A stretch of DNA of 64,000 nt from Microbacterium karelineae. GTDB lineage: Bacteria > Actinomycetota > Actinomycetes > Actinomycetales > Microbacteriaceae. The stretch is taken from contig NZ_WFIX01000179.1 in assembly GCF_009745985.1 (NCBI RefSeq), forward strand, positions 62,001-126,000. The letters are read 5' to 3'. Under the pieces are notes generated by a model, which worked only from the letters and a program-made list of their open reading frames with translations, did not search any database and had not been told where the DNA came from. Of this stretch, positions 56,401-63,561 are shown piece by piece (the first letter of the stretch is position 1; the number at the start of each line of letters is the position of its first letter). A program made the position numbers and the translations under genes.

Positions 56401-56872
56401 GCTCCGCTACGGCGCGGGCATCGACGTCACGAGCGCCGCCGTCGCGAGCGCTCCCGAGGGCGTCGACGTCGCGGACTCGTGGACGGGCCAGGGTGAGGAC
56501 GTCATCGCGGAGGGCGTCAGCCTCGCCGCGGGGGCGTCGCACACCTACCGCGTCGAGGTGACGGCGACGATCGACGGCGACGCTGCGGACGCGTCCACCT
56601 ACGCCTGCCCCGGGCCCGGCACGGGCGAGCCCGGCGGCTTCGCGAACACGGCGGGGATCGCGCACAACGATCTCGACGCGGACGCGGAGGCGTGCGCATC
56701 GCCCGCCGAGCCGGAGGCCCCCGGCGCGCCGGGAGGCCTTCCCGCGACCGGCGGATCCGTCTCGACGGCTCTCCTCGCTGGGGGCATCCTGACGCTCCTC
56801 CTCGGCGGCGGTCTCGTGCTCCTGACCATCCGTCGTCGTCGGCAGGAGGTGGTCTCCGACGAGCTGAGCTGA
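50444..56872 (+). CDS. Giant LPxTG-anchored surface protein with DUF11-type repeats
   Basis: 2142 residues from GTG 50444, which has GGAGGG at ideal distance; ATG 50501 is an alternative start with a more usual signal-peptide length. Signal peptide core LTAFLLVVGVLVAPQAALAA. An N-terminal region of ~580 residues with few recognisable motifs is followed by two DUF11-like domains (starting near EKEAADSSVTVGVPADFTLT and KKYVRDADGEWHD). About seven ~150-residue repeats follow from ~1026, several of them opening with NGDGTWT and containing ASHTYRVE. It ends in LPATGG, a membrane helix and IRRRRQE. Probable adhesin or stalk exposed on the wall. Repeats are well diverged, so recent expansion is unlikely. 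Confidence 0.88.
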   Translation: MRNMWDPPEGGSLTRWGSAMTRSRATAALTAFLLVVGVLVAPQAALAAAGEPTPASGEPEYEMTGRWVDEPDTVGRGEPVVAEWRINVNDSGTPAGNDLVENVTAVFDVGNAVFHDIPDVCLTDGVEPASSISEDGTTLTCNFGTVRMGTALVLQTPVVPTGTTGEEVTLTGGIDDQFVELPPVEILNDFAMDMYFGQNTEFQDWDEPTDPSSVIVNAQWTLRLGKGSDPGPDSVTYPLTVTSQDGSPVSVGAEPRAEYGQAVGCGPFNDWQSADGHPYSGRPEVPERNAPFVEECTLTQTGANTFELTLTGIDYSLLNVPTEDSSGNALPPDWDAIASGTLWFEVTTDEAGSISVVADPVTYEAPTGQTFVDPAGNNTTNKSYTLPGSWAASWGRAYTGSGGNYWDDAYRVPVGTEVEQRTTNRPGQGHAPDEVFGNCLVLDADYVTYTSTRVVGWDPSEGFTFEYGPGESADYQFEWFTGDTGDPDQFDCGSGTWTTEEPADPSAITAVRVTFDWARYAETASDRIVLYAYSTIDDDVQAGQDVWMFGSAMKGDDVWLGQNNTNVITPTPDARYPHTNGRRDILRVVTALPYIEKEAADSSVTVGVPADFTLTYAATGSALLPPTMDGFEIRDRLPVGMTYVAGSADPEPTISTDPQGRQILDWRIDGVETNVEHQLTYQAVADASVEPGTALTNTSWARMGATETQPNEGDWSAPSEATVTTTTNGHTSILKTSDVDYIPNVDGSGSGTGSWTVQLESFDPTPQGFTDTIDILPYNGDDRGTSFSGSYTLDDVVLQDGGTVYYTNADISTVSDDPADPSNGSAGDVTGNTVGWTTEPLADATAIRVIGGEFRSGDTFTFQIVIAVEDTVGEDVFWNSAQARAEHTELVMRTSAPLVIANYYAAELKKYVRDADGEWHDAQDVSDFPQYRAGDEVPYRIVIENTGQGTLTNVEITDDQQPAEGPFVIAELAPGATETFEYTMTLPADIGDEFVNTACATTDTPPDAEEPPTIDCDPAGIEVVGDPEHVKDILSTTPIGDGEWEIVYGITVSNPTAQSTAYTLADELRFTDEATVTSAEVTASPDGVTLAEPAWDGQGELVIAADVPLAGGDDEGYAEHAYEVTVVASVPLSIAGAGGDPDPTACGEDAGASLDRAFTNTTTLTDPLGETDEDWACAPIPSIDIVKTVAEGPVANGDGTWTVRYDIVASNSGAADGVYTVTDRMTADGDLTVESGSVVTTPEGVTANDAWTGMGEEHTSAENVIVEGVDLPAGEAHTYQVEVVLSLDTSDGVPVVTACSADGGDAAGGLSNAAQIEHNDLTDDAEACVTVTDITVDKTVSEGPTANGDGTWTVVYDVVATNVGPAAGTYDVYDQLRYGADVTLESADVVSGPDGVELSDEWTGLGDEPEAMENLVAGGVSLESGASHTYRVQAVVSLDEAQADPQTLVCPEPGSGEIGGLANGATLDHNGYVVTDEVCPTLPMIEIDKEIVDGPTENGDGTWTIVYELIATNVGAVEGVYDIADELRFGDGTVVEDASVTQSPDGVTLADPAWDGRDETVIAEGVSLDAGASHAYRVETIVSLDTEESEFTAVSMSCPEPGSGEDGGLANTVALTHNGEELTDEACAELPMIDIAKSLRGSVEPVEGEEGVYDATYEITVTNRGPGAGSYDLDDSLAVGEGVTVVGVQDVSTDAPDSVGINDGFGTDGDERIVTGQPIAGADGAPVVHTYTVTIRYALDLSQVGEPGASDSCTTDDGGVADGALHNVATVTWNGQADDDDECVVAGKPVLDKRVVSADPVGDGRWEVVYDLTVGNTGAAGTVYDLDDEFLFAADVTVIQTEVTGPEGVAIDESFDGEAHQRIATGVEIAGLDDEGYAPHVYRVTVLAEVPLRFADVAPDGTGSPACTAAPGDNWLEQGLNNAATLTDETGGEQTDTDCAPLPSILIDKSVVGDPTVNADGEWTIVYELVASNDGAAAGEYTLVDRLRYGAGIDVTSAAVASAPEGVDVADSWTGQGEDVIAEGVSLAAGASHTYRVEVTATIDGDAADASTYACPGPGTGEPGGFANTAGIAHNDLDADAEACASPAEPEAPGAPGGLPATGGSVSTALLAGGILTLLLGGGLVLLTIRRRRQEVVSDELS

Positions 56873-56879
56873 TGTTCCT

Positions 56880-56923
56880 CCTGCGGCGCCGGTCGGTTTC
56901 ACTGTGCCGACCGTCGCCGCAGG
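56880..56923 (+). terminator. Hairpin after the giant surface protein
   Basis: CCTGCGGCG (56880-56888) pairs with CGCCGCAGG (56915-56923); inner GGTCGG/CCGACC, with 2-base mismatches between the two blocks. Starts 7 bp after the stop. Confidence 0.7.
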
Positions 56924-56935
56924 ACCCTCATGGAC

Positions 56936-56969
56936 GATGCCCACCGGATCTCGGGATCCGGTGGGCATC
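56936..56969. terminator. Bidirectional terminator between surface protein and LAL regulator 2
   Basis: Perfect 15-bp stem GATGCCCACCGGATC (56936-56950) / GATCCGGTGGGCATC (56955-56969) with loop TCGG. The genes converge here, so it can serve both. Confidence 0.85.
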
Positions 56970-57033
56970 ACCCGTGGAACGACGCGGGACGCACCTCTCG
57001 ATCATCGCCGTCGCCGACGCGACCGAGGCGCGC

Positions 57034-59634
57034 TCACAGGATCAGGTGGCGTCGTCCGATCTCGACCGCCTCGTTCCTGCCGGCGGCCCCGAGCTTGCGG
57101 TAGAGGGAGCGCCTCTGCGTCTTCACCGTGTTGACGGACACGGACAGGTGCGCGGCGGTCTGCTCGACGGAGAGGCCGTCGACGAGCGCCGACAGCACCA
57201 GCCGCTCTCGGTCGGTGAGCCGCACCTGCTCGGTGCTCGTCGCGCCGAACGAGGCGAGCCGCGTCGCCCGCTCGCGGAGCTGCGGCGCCACCGCGAGGAG
57301 ACGCTCGCGGTCCGCGGGTGTCAGGAGCCCGACCGGGCTGACGACGCCGTGTCGGCGCGCGATCTCGCCCACCGTCTCGGCGTGCGCGATCGCCGTGGCC
57401 GATCCGGCGTCCTCCCGCAGCTCGGCCGCGGCCATCACCGGCGACAAGGCCGCGACGCGCGCCGGATCCGAGACGTCGCGTGCGGCGTCGAGGGCGATCG
57501 CGGCCGCCTCAGCGGCGCGTCCGGAAGCCAGCCTGATCCGTGCGCGCGCGAGGGCCGACCGCCGTGAGCGCCTGTGGGCGGATCCGGACACGGCGCGCTG
57601 CGCCTCGGCGAGGCGTCCCATCGCGAGAAGGAGGTCCACCCGAAGAGTGAGGAGAAGCGACGAGATGTGAGCACTGACCGGGAGGCGGTCGGCGCCGCGC
57701 TCCATCTCGGCGTCGAGGTGCGCCAGGGCCGGTTCGGGGCCGGAGCGCAGCCAGCGGGCGCGGACGGCGCACTCGAGGATCAGAGGCCAGAACTCCGAGG
57801 TGCGTCCGAGAGCGCCGGTCCGCTCCAGCATGTCGTCCGCCGACGCCGAATCGCCGTGCTCGATCTCCAGACGCGCCGATGCGATCGTCGCGGGAACGGT
57901 CGTGCACCCGGTGTTGTAGCCGCGGGGCAGGCCGACGTCGTCGAGCTGTCGCAGAAGGTCCTGCGACACGCGGAGCTCTCCACGCTGCGAGGTCACGAGC
58001 GCGCGCATCGCGAGCACCCGGGCACGTTCGATCGCCGGTCGCGACGGCAGCACGTCGAATCCGGCCTCGTCGAGGACCGCCTCCGCCCGGGATCCGCGGT
58101 CCGTCACCATGTGGGTGACGGCGGCCTGGCTGAGGAACATCGACGCGGCGGCGTCGAGTTCGGCATCGGGATCGTCCACGCGTTCGAGCGTGCGCATGAA
58201 CCGCGTCGCGGCGAGGGCGGCCGCGTCGTGGCGCCCGAGCAGCCGCAGCGCCAGGGTCGTGAGGCACCGCAGCCACGCGTCGTCGATTCCGGGGCGTCGG
58301 CCGCGGGGCGCGGCCCGGCTCTCCGCCAGCGACACGAAGCTCTCGAGGCCGCGGAGCGCGCGCACGCGCTGCCCCATGGCGAGGTCGTCGTGCGCGACGG
58401 CGAACATGAGGGTCGGGAAGGAGCGCTGCGCGCGCGAGGGGATCCTCTGCACGGCAGCCGAGTGCGGTCCGCTGCGCACCGCTGCCTCGCTCAGCCGCCG
58501 CCGGTAGAACCGGACGACGCGGGGCCAGTCGCCCGCGGACACCGCCGCGCTGAATGCGGCGAGGCGTTCGTCGCGCTTCTCTAGCAGCTCCGCCAGGGTC
58601 CGATACACGAGACGGGCGGCACGGCGGTCGGCGGTCGTGAACTCGTGACGCAGCGCATCGCGCAGGACCGGCTGGAAGCGGAACCTGCGCGATGGCGCGC
58701 CCTCCCACGTTCCGAGCCCGCGCCCGGCGCACGCATCGAGCAGGCGCAACGTGTCGTCCGAGGCGCCCAGGCGGCGGGCGATGTATTCGTCCACGCTCGG
58801 TGCCAGGGCGAGGGGAAGAAGCGAGGTGAAGGCGCTCTCGCCACGCAGCTCGTCGACGAGGAGTGCGCCGATCCCGGCCGTCGCATCCCCCGCGATCCGC
58901 GCCGCCGTGTGCGCGTCGGCGAGCTCCGCGTGGACGGCGAGCGGCCACCCGCCCGTCGCGGCATGGATCGCGTCGCATCGGCGGTCGGTGACCCGCGCCC
59001 CCTGCGCCCTGGCGAGCTGCGCGATCTCCGTGCGGTCGAAGAGCAGCAGATCCGGCGGGCACACGGCGAGCCCGTCCGCCAGCCGCTCCTCGATGGAGGT
59101 CCGCCCCGGTGCCGATCGCGTGGCGAAGACCACGCGCAGGGACGACCGCTGCTCCGTGACGCGCACGAGGTCGTCGGCGAGCGGTGAGTCCGCCGCGAGA
59201 TCTCCGTTGTCGACGACGAGCACGACCTCCGGACGTTCGGCCGAGAACTGGCGCAGGATCAGCGCGGGGAGTACGTGCGCCATCGACCCGGGCGGCTCGC
59301 GTACCGCATCCGCGAGATCCTGTTCCACCGTGCACCCCGCGGTCGCGATATGGTGCAGGACGACCGCCCAGAACGCCTCGCGCTGAGAGACCTCGGCGTC
59401 GAGCGTCACCCACACCACGGTCGTCCCGCGCGCCGCCTCGGATCGCGACCAGTCGAGCATCGCGGACGTCTTGCCCTGCCCCGCCGGTCCTGTGACCATC
59501 ACGGCCGGCGAGCGCCGGTTCCGCGCCATCCACGCGACGAAACCGCGCCGGGGGACGAGGGGCGACAGCATCCTCGGCGCGCCGTGCACGCGATCGATCT
59601 CCTGCGCGGGGTTCGGATTTCCCGTCGCCGTCAT
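57034..59634 (-). CDS. Large LuxR-family (LAL/MalT-like) regulator 2
   Basis: 866 residues from ATG 59634 (MTATGNPNPA); GTG 59643 is an alternative. Walker A is intact (GPAGQGKTS, Lys55), unlike its paralogue; Walker B-like VVLVVDNGDL. TPR-like helical middle, C-terminal LuxR HTH (VRLTDRERLVLSALVDGLSV, VSVNTVKTQRRSLYRKLGAA). Converges on the giant surface protein, with regulator 1 on the other side. The tandem CGGGTGAA motif lies about 90 bp upstream of its start, which suggests autoregulation or cross-regulation with the adhesin. Confidence 0.85.
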   Translation of the reverse strand: MTATGNPNPAQEIDRVHGAPRMLSPLVPRRGFVAWMARNRRSPAVMVTGPAGQGKTSAMLDWSRSEAARGTTVVWVTLDAEVSQREAFWAVVLHHIATAGCTVEQDLADAVREPPGSMAHVLPALILRQFSAERPEVVLVVDNGDLAADSPLADDLVRVTEQRSSLRVVFATRSAPGRTSIEERLADGLAVCPPDLLLFDRTEIAQLARAQGARVTDRRCDAIHAATGGWPLAVHAELADAHTAARIAGDATAGIGALLVDELRGESAFTSLLPLALAPSVDEYIARRLGASDDTLRLLDACAGRGLGTWEGAPSRRFRFQPVLRDALRHEFTTADRRAARLVYRTLAELLEKRDERLAAFSAAVSAGDWPRVVRFYRRRLSEAAVRSGPHSAAVQRIPSRAQRSFPTLMFAVAHDDLAMGQRVRALRGLESFVSLAESRAAPRGRRPGIDDAWLRCLTTLALRLLGRHDAAALAATRFMRTLERVDDPDAELDAAASMFLSQAAVTHMVTDRGSRAEAVLDEAGFDVLPSRPAIERARVLAMRALVTSQRGELRVSQDLLRQLDDVGLPRGYNTGCTTVPATIASARLEIEHGDSASADDMLERTGALGRTSEFWPLILECAVRARWLRSGPEPALAHLDAEMERGADRLPVSAHISSLLLTLRVDLLLAMGRLAEAQRAVSGSAHRRSRRSALARARIRLASGRAAEAAAIALDAARDVSDPARVAALSPVMAAAELREDAGSATAIAHAETVGEIARRHGVVSPVGLLTPADRERLLAVAPQLRERATRLASFGATSTEQVRLTDRERLVLSALVDGLSVEQTAAHLSVSVNTVKTQRRSLYRKLGAAGRNEAVEIGRRHLIL

Positions 59635-59723
59635 TCTTCTCACGCCTCGGGCCTTCTGTTCGATCCCCCGATGGACAGTGACGATATCCGAATGTATACC
59701 GGTCGTTCGGCCCCCGCGAGCGA

Positions 59724-59743
59724 CGGGTGAATTCGCGGGTGAA
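59724..59743. promoter_or_regulatory. Tandem CGGGTGAA motif upstream of LAL regulator 2
   Basis: CGGGTGAA at 59724-59731 and 59736-59743, 12-bp period, the second copy running into GAATTC. Same spacing and sequence as at 50332-50351. On this side the motif is in the opposite orientation relative to the gene. Confidence 0.6.
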
Positions 59744-59848
59744 TTCTACGGCGTCCGTGGTGCGCAGATCGGTCTCGCGGGTGCCGAACGGTCGTTCTGA
59801 GGCGTCATGACGACCGAACGGCGCCCGCGAACGCGCGCCGCGGCCGCC

Positions 59849-61312
59849 TCAGCCGTCGTGGCGCTCGAGGAACTCGAACACGTCGCTCTCGGCGACACCC
59901 GGGAAGTTGCCGCGGGGGAGCGGGCTGAAGATGTGCGTGTGCACGCGCGCGCTCGGCCACGCCTTGCCCGCCCAGCGGGCCAGCACCTCCGGTGACGGCC
60001 GCCGGCAGCAGTTCTCGTCCGGGCATGTCGAGTGCGAGCGCTTTTGCGTTTCGCGTCCGCGCCAGAACCGCGCGTCGTCGAACGGCACGCCGACCGTGAT
60101 CGAGAACGCCCCGGAGTCACTCGATCCGGTCTGCGTGGCGCTCCAGAACGTGCCGCTCGGGGTGTCGGTGTACTGGTAGTGCTCGGTGGTGCGGTTCTGC
60201 CGCTCGAAGGCGGTCCGCGCCGAGAACTTCCGGCAGACGATCTGCCCCTCGACGGCGCCGGTGACGTCTTCCGGCAGGGGCAGGCCGTCGTTCGAGTACA
60301 CGCGCTCGATCTGTCCCTCCGAGCCGACGCGCAGGAAGTGCAGTCGCATGTCGAGATGCTCGGTCATGAGATTCGTCATGCGCATGCTCGCGGCCTCGTG
60401 CGTGACGCCGAACGCGTCGCGGAAGTCCTCGACCGCGAGGTTGCGCTCCTTCTTCGCGTCGCGCAGGAATGCGACGCCCGCCGTCTCGGGGATCAGGCAG
60501 CAGGCCGCGTAGTAGTTGATCTCGAGGCGCTGCTGGAGGAAGTCGGCATACGACGTGGGCGGCCTGTGGCCGAGCAGTCGGTGCGCCATCGCCTGCAGCG
60601 CCATGGATCGCAGGCCGTGCCCGCCCGGGATCGACGCGGGCGGCAGGTAGATGCGGCCGTTCTCGAGATCGGTGATCGAGCGCGTCGAGCTCGGCAGGTC
60701 GTTGACGTAGATGAGCTCGAACCCCAGCTGCTGCGCCATGAGGCTCACCGTGCGGTGGGTGAGCGCGCCGCGCGAGTGCCCCGCGGCGGCGAGCTGCTCC
60801 TCCGCGAGCTTCTCGATGTCGGGCAGGTAGTTGTTGCGGTCGCGCATGCGAATCCGCAGCTCGGTGTTCGCGCGACGCGCCTCCTCGGGCGTCGCGTTGG
60901 CCTCGCGGTCGCGACGCTGCAGCTCGGCGTGCAGCCCGAGAACCGTCTCGATCGCGTCGTCGGTGAGGCCCTTCGTCACCTTGATGGGCGGGATCCCCAG
61001 CTGGAGGAACGAATAGCTCTGCTGCACGCGCTCGAGCTCGATCTCGAGCGCGGCGCGGCGGTTCGGCGGCTCGGACGAGATCAGATCCGTGACGGTCGTC
61101 GACGTCGCCTCGGCGATCGCCTGCAGCAGGGTGAGCTTCGGCTCGCGCTTGCCGTTCTCGATGAGGCTGAGCTGGCTGCCCGCGACGCCGACGGCCTCGC
61201 CGAGCTCGTCGAGCGTGAGGTCCCGCGCGAGACGGTGGTGCCGGATCCGGTGACCGAGCGTCTTGAGCTCGATGCGCGGGGTCGAGGCGGTGCGAGGCGT
61301 CGCGGAACTCAT
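59849..61312 (-). CDS. ramB: RamB-like XRE regulator with IrrE-like and short-chain acyl-CoA regulator domains
   Basis: 487 residues from ATG 61312. HTH about 20-75 (LTLDELGEAVGVAGSQLSLI, ENGKREPKL), a middle ImmA/IrrE-like region (MALQAMAHRLLGH, where the HExxH metal motif is degraded) and the C-terminal RamB/ScfR domain with VCRKFSARTAFERQNR and the Cys-rich CPDENCC. RamB controls acetate and glyoxylate metabolism in corynebacteria (family knowledge). Divergent from pckG with a palindrome between, suggesting control of the PEP-carboxykinase gene and of itself. Confidence 0.87.
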   Translation of the reverse strand: MSSATPRTASTPRIELKTLGHRIRHHRLARDLTLDELGEAVGVAGSQLSLIENGKREPKLTLLQAIAEATSTTVTDLISSEPPNRRAALEIELERVQQSYSFLQLGIPPIKVTKGLTDDAIETVLGLHAELQRRDREANATPEEARRANTELRIRMRDRNNYLPDIEKLAEEQLAAAGHSRGALTHRTVSLMAQQLGFELIYVNDLPSSTRSITDLENGRIYLPPASIPGGHGLRSMALQAMAHRLLGHRPPTSYADFLQQRLEINYYAACCLIPETAGVAFLRDAKKERNLAVEDFRDAFGVTHEAASMRMTNLMTEHLDMRLHFLRVGSEGQIERVYSNDGLPLPEDVTGAVEGQIVCRKFSARTAFERQNRTTEHYQYTDTPSGTFWSATQTGSSDSGAFSITVGVPFDDARFWRGRETQKRSHSTCPDENCCRRPSPEVLARWAGKAWPSARVHTHIFSPLPRGNFPGVAESDVFEFLERHDG

Positions 61313-61325
61313 TCCTTCATCGTAT

Positions 61326-61347
61326 CGAAAGAACTGCATTTCTTTCG
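61326..61347. promoter_or_regulatory. Palindromic operator between ramB-like gene and pckG
   Basis: CGAAAGAA-CTGCAT-TTCTTTCG, a perfect inverted repeat with 8-bp arms, 14 bp upstream of the regulator start and 97 bp upstream of pckG. A good candidate site for the RamB-like protein. Confidence 0.7.
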
Positions 61348-61443
61348 CGCGCGGATCGCGCCAAGGACGCGTCGATGTGACCGATTCTTGATGTGCGGGG
61401 CGATGCCCGCCCACCACACTCGGAGATCCCCAAGGAGCGAACG

Positions 61444-63303
61444 ATGTCCCTCGTGGAACACACCACCGTCGCCACCGACAGCAGACTCGCCGAGCACGGA
61501 GCGCAGCCCGACCATCGCACCCCCGCCTTCGACGCGCTCGTGCGCTGGGTCGACGAGATCGCCGCCCTCACACAGCCCGACCGGATCCACTGGGTCGACG
61601 GATCCGCCGAGGAGAACGAGGCCCTCCTCGCCGACATGGTCGCGCAGGGGACGCTCACCAAGCTCAACGAGCAGTGGCGCCCGAACAGCTACCTCGCCCG
61701 CAGCGACGCGGGCGACGTCGCCCGCCTCGAGTCGCGCACATTCATCGCCTCCGAGCGCGAGGACGACGCTGGCCCGACGAACAACTGGATCGCTCCCGCC
61801 GAGATCCGCGAGACGCTCACGCCCCTGTTCGAGGGATCCATGCGCGGCCGCACGATGTTCGTCGTGCCCTTCTCGATGGGCAAGGTCGGCGGCCCGATCT
61901 CGCAGCTCGGCGTGCAGCTCACCGACAGCCCCTACGCCGTCGCGTCGATCGAGATCATGACGCGCGTCGGCGCCGACGTCACCGAGCTCATCGCCGGCGG
62001 TACGCCGTGGGTGCGCACGGTGCACTCTGTCGGACATCCGCTCGAGCCGGGCGAGGCCGACGTCGCCTGGCCGTCGAACGACGAGAAGTACATCGTCCAC
62101 TTCCCCGAGAGCCTCGAGGTGTGGTCGTACGGATCCGGCTACGGCGGCAACGCGATCCTCGCGAAGAAGTGCTACGCCCTCCGGATCGCGTCCGTCCTCG
62201 GCCGCGACCAGGGGTGGATGGCCGAGCACATGCTCCTCATCCGCGTGGTCTCGCCCGAGGGCCGGAAGCACCACATCGCCGCCGCGTTCCCATCGGCCTG
62301 CGGCAAGACGAACCTCGCGATGCTGCGCCCCACGATCCCCGGCTGGTCGGTCGAGACCCTCGGCGACGACATCGCGTGGATCCGCCCCGGCGACGACGGC
62401 CGCCTCTACGCGATCAACCCCGAGGCCGGCTTCTTCGGCGTCGCCCCCGGAACGGGCGTCTCGACGAACGTCACGGCGGTCGAGACCCTGCACGGCAACG
62501 TCATCTTCACGAACGTCGCGCTGCGCCCCGACGGCGACGTCTGGTGGGAGGGCCTCACGGACGAGACGCCCGACCGCCTCGTCGACTGGCAGGGGGAGGA
62601 CTGGACGCCCGACAGCGACCGCCCCGCAGCGCACCCCAACTCCCGTTTCACCGTCTCCGCCGCACAGGCGCCGTCGATCTCAGACGACTGGGAGGAGGCC
62701 GTGCCTCTCGACGCGATCCTCTTCGGCGGCCGTCGCGCGACCAACGTCCCCCTCGTCACCGAGGCGTTCGACTGGAACCACGGCACGTTCATGGGATCCA
62801 CGATCTCGTCCGAGCGCACCGCGGCCGCCGAGGGCACCGTCGGCGAGCTGCGCCGCGACCCCTTCGCGATGATGCCCTTCTGCGGATACAACATGGCCGA
62901 CTACTTCGGCCACTGGATCGAGATGGCCTCGCTCGCATCGACCCTGCCCGCGATCTACCAGGTGAACTGGTTCCGCAAGGGCGACGACGGCCGGTTCCTC
63001 TGGCCGGGCTTCAGCGAGAACGCTCGCGTCATCGAGTGGATCATCCGCCGTCTCGAGGGCGAGGTCGACGCCGTCGAGACGCCCATCGGGCGCGTCCCCG
63101 CCGCGGGTGACCTGAACCTCGACGGGATCGAGGTCCCCGGCGCCGACCTGGAGGAGCTGTTCTCCATCGAGCCCGAGACATGGCTCGCGGAGGCCGACCT
63201 CACGGAGGACTTCTACAACACGTTCGGCGACCGCGTGCCGGCCGAGCTGCGGGAGCAGCTCGCCGCGCTCCGCGAGCGCCTCCAGACCGCGAAGAAGGGC
63301 TGA
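61444..63303 (+). CDS. pckG: Phosphoenolpyruvate carboxykinase (GTP)
   Basis: 619 residues, the size of GTP-type PEPCK. Converts oxaloacetate and GTP to PEP, CO2 and GDP in gluconeogenesis. The P-loop with the reactive Cys is FPSACGKTNLAML; also PFSMGKVGGPISQLGVQLTD, GFFGVAPGTG and ILFGGRRATNVPLV, and the C-terminal MPFCGYNMADYFGHW. ATG 61444 follows AAGGAGCG. Regulation by the divergent RamB-like protein is inferred from position and operator. Confidence 0.97.
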   Translation: MSLVEHTTVATDSRLAEHGAQPDHRTPAFDALVRWVDEIAALTQPDRIHWVDGSAEENEALLADMVAQGTLTKLNEQWRPNSYLARSDAGDVARLESRTFIASEREDDAGPTNNWIAPAEIRETLTPLFEGSMRGRTMFVVPFSMGKVGGPISQLGVQLTDSPYAVASIEIMTRVGADVTELIAGGTPWVRTVHSVGHPLEPGEADVAWPSNDEKYIVHFPESLEVWSYGSGYGGNAILAKKCYALRIASVLGRDQGWMAEHMLLIRVVSPEGRKHHIAAAFPSACGKTNLAMLRPTIPGWSVETLGDDIAWIRPGDDGRLYAINPEAGFFGVAPGTGVSTNVTAVETLHGNVIFTNVALRPDGDVWWEGLTDETPDRLVDWQGEDWTPDSDRPAAHPNSRFTVSAAQAPSISDDWEEAVPLDAILFGGRRATNVPLVTEAFDWNHGTFMGSTISSERTAAAEGTVGELRRDPFAMMPFCGYNMADYFGHWIEMASLASTLPAIYQVNWFRKGDDGRFLWPGFSENARVIEWIIRRLEGEVDAVETPIGRVPAAGDLNLDGIEVPGADLEELFSIEPETWLAEADLTEDFYNTFGDRVPAELREQLAALRERLQTAKKG

Positions 63304-63362
63304 CCGCACTCGGCACTCTTCGCTCGCGACGCCTCGGACCGCACGCCGGGGCTCGCAACACC

Positions 63363-63398
63363 AGCGGCCCGCCCCTGCCGATCCGGGGGCGGGCCGCT
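63363..63398 (+). terminator. Terminator of pckG
   Basis: Perfect 13-bp stem AGCGGCCCGCCCC (63363-63375) / GGGGCGGGCCGCT (63386-63398), loop of 10, 60 bp after the stop codon. Confidence 0.85.
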
Positions 63399-63561
63399 GT
63401 CACGTGTGCGTGGCCTCTCTTCGCCTGCCTCGGCGCTGCCCGCTCCGCTCGCAGGGCGTGTGATGGAGGCGAATATAGGTGAGGATCGCCGATGTCCTCG
63501 GGCGATCGGCTCGATAGCGTCGCGGTGACCTCGTTCGTCTCCTCTCCTGAAGGCCGTTCCT

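Noticed and set aside
50354-56971. A minus-strand open frame of about 2200 codons opposite the giant surface protein
   Set aside because: Arg/Val/Asp-rich translation without domains, typical of an antisense frame in high-GC coding DNA; the plus-strand frame has a signal peptide, repeats and an LPATG anchor.
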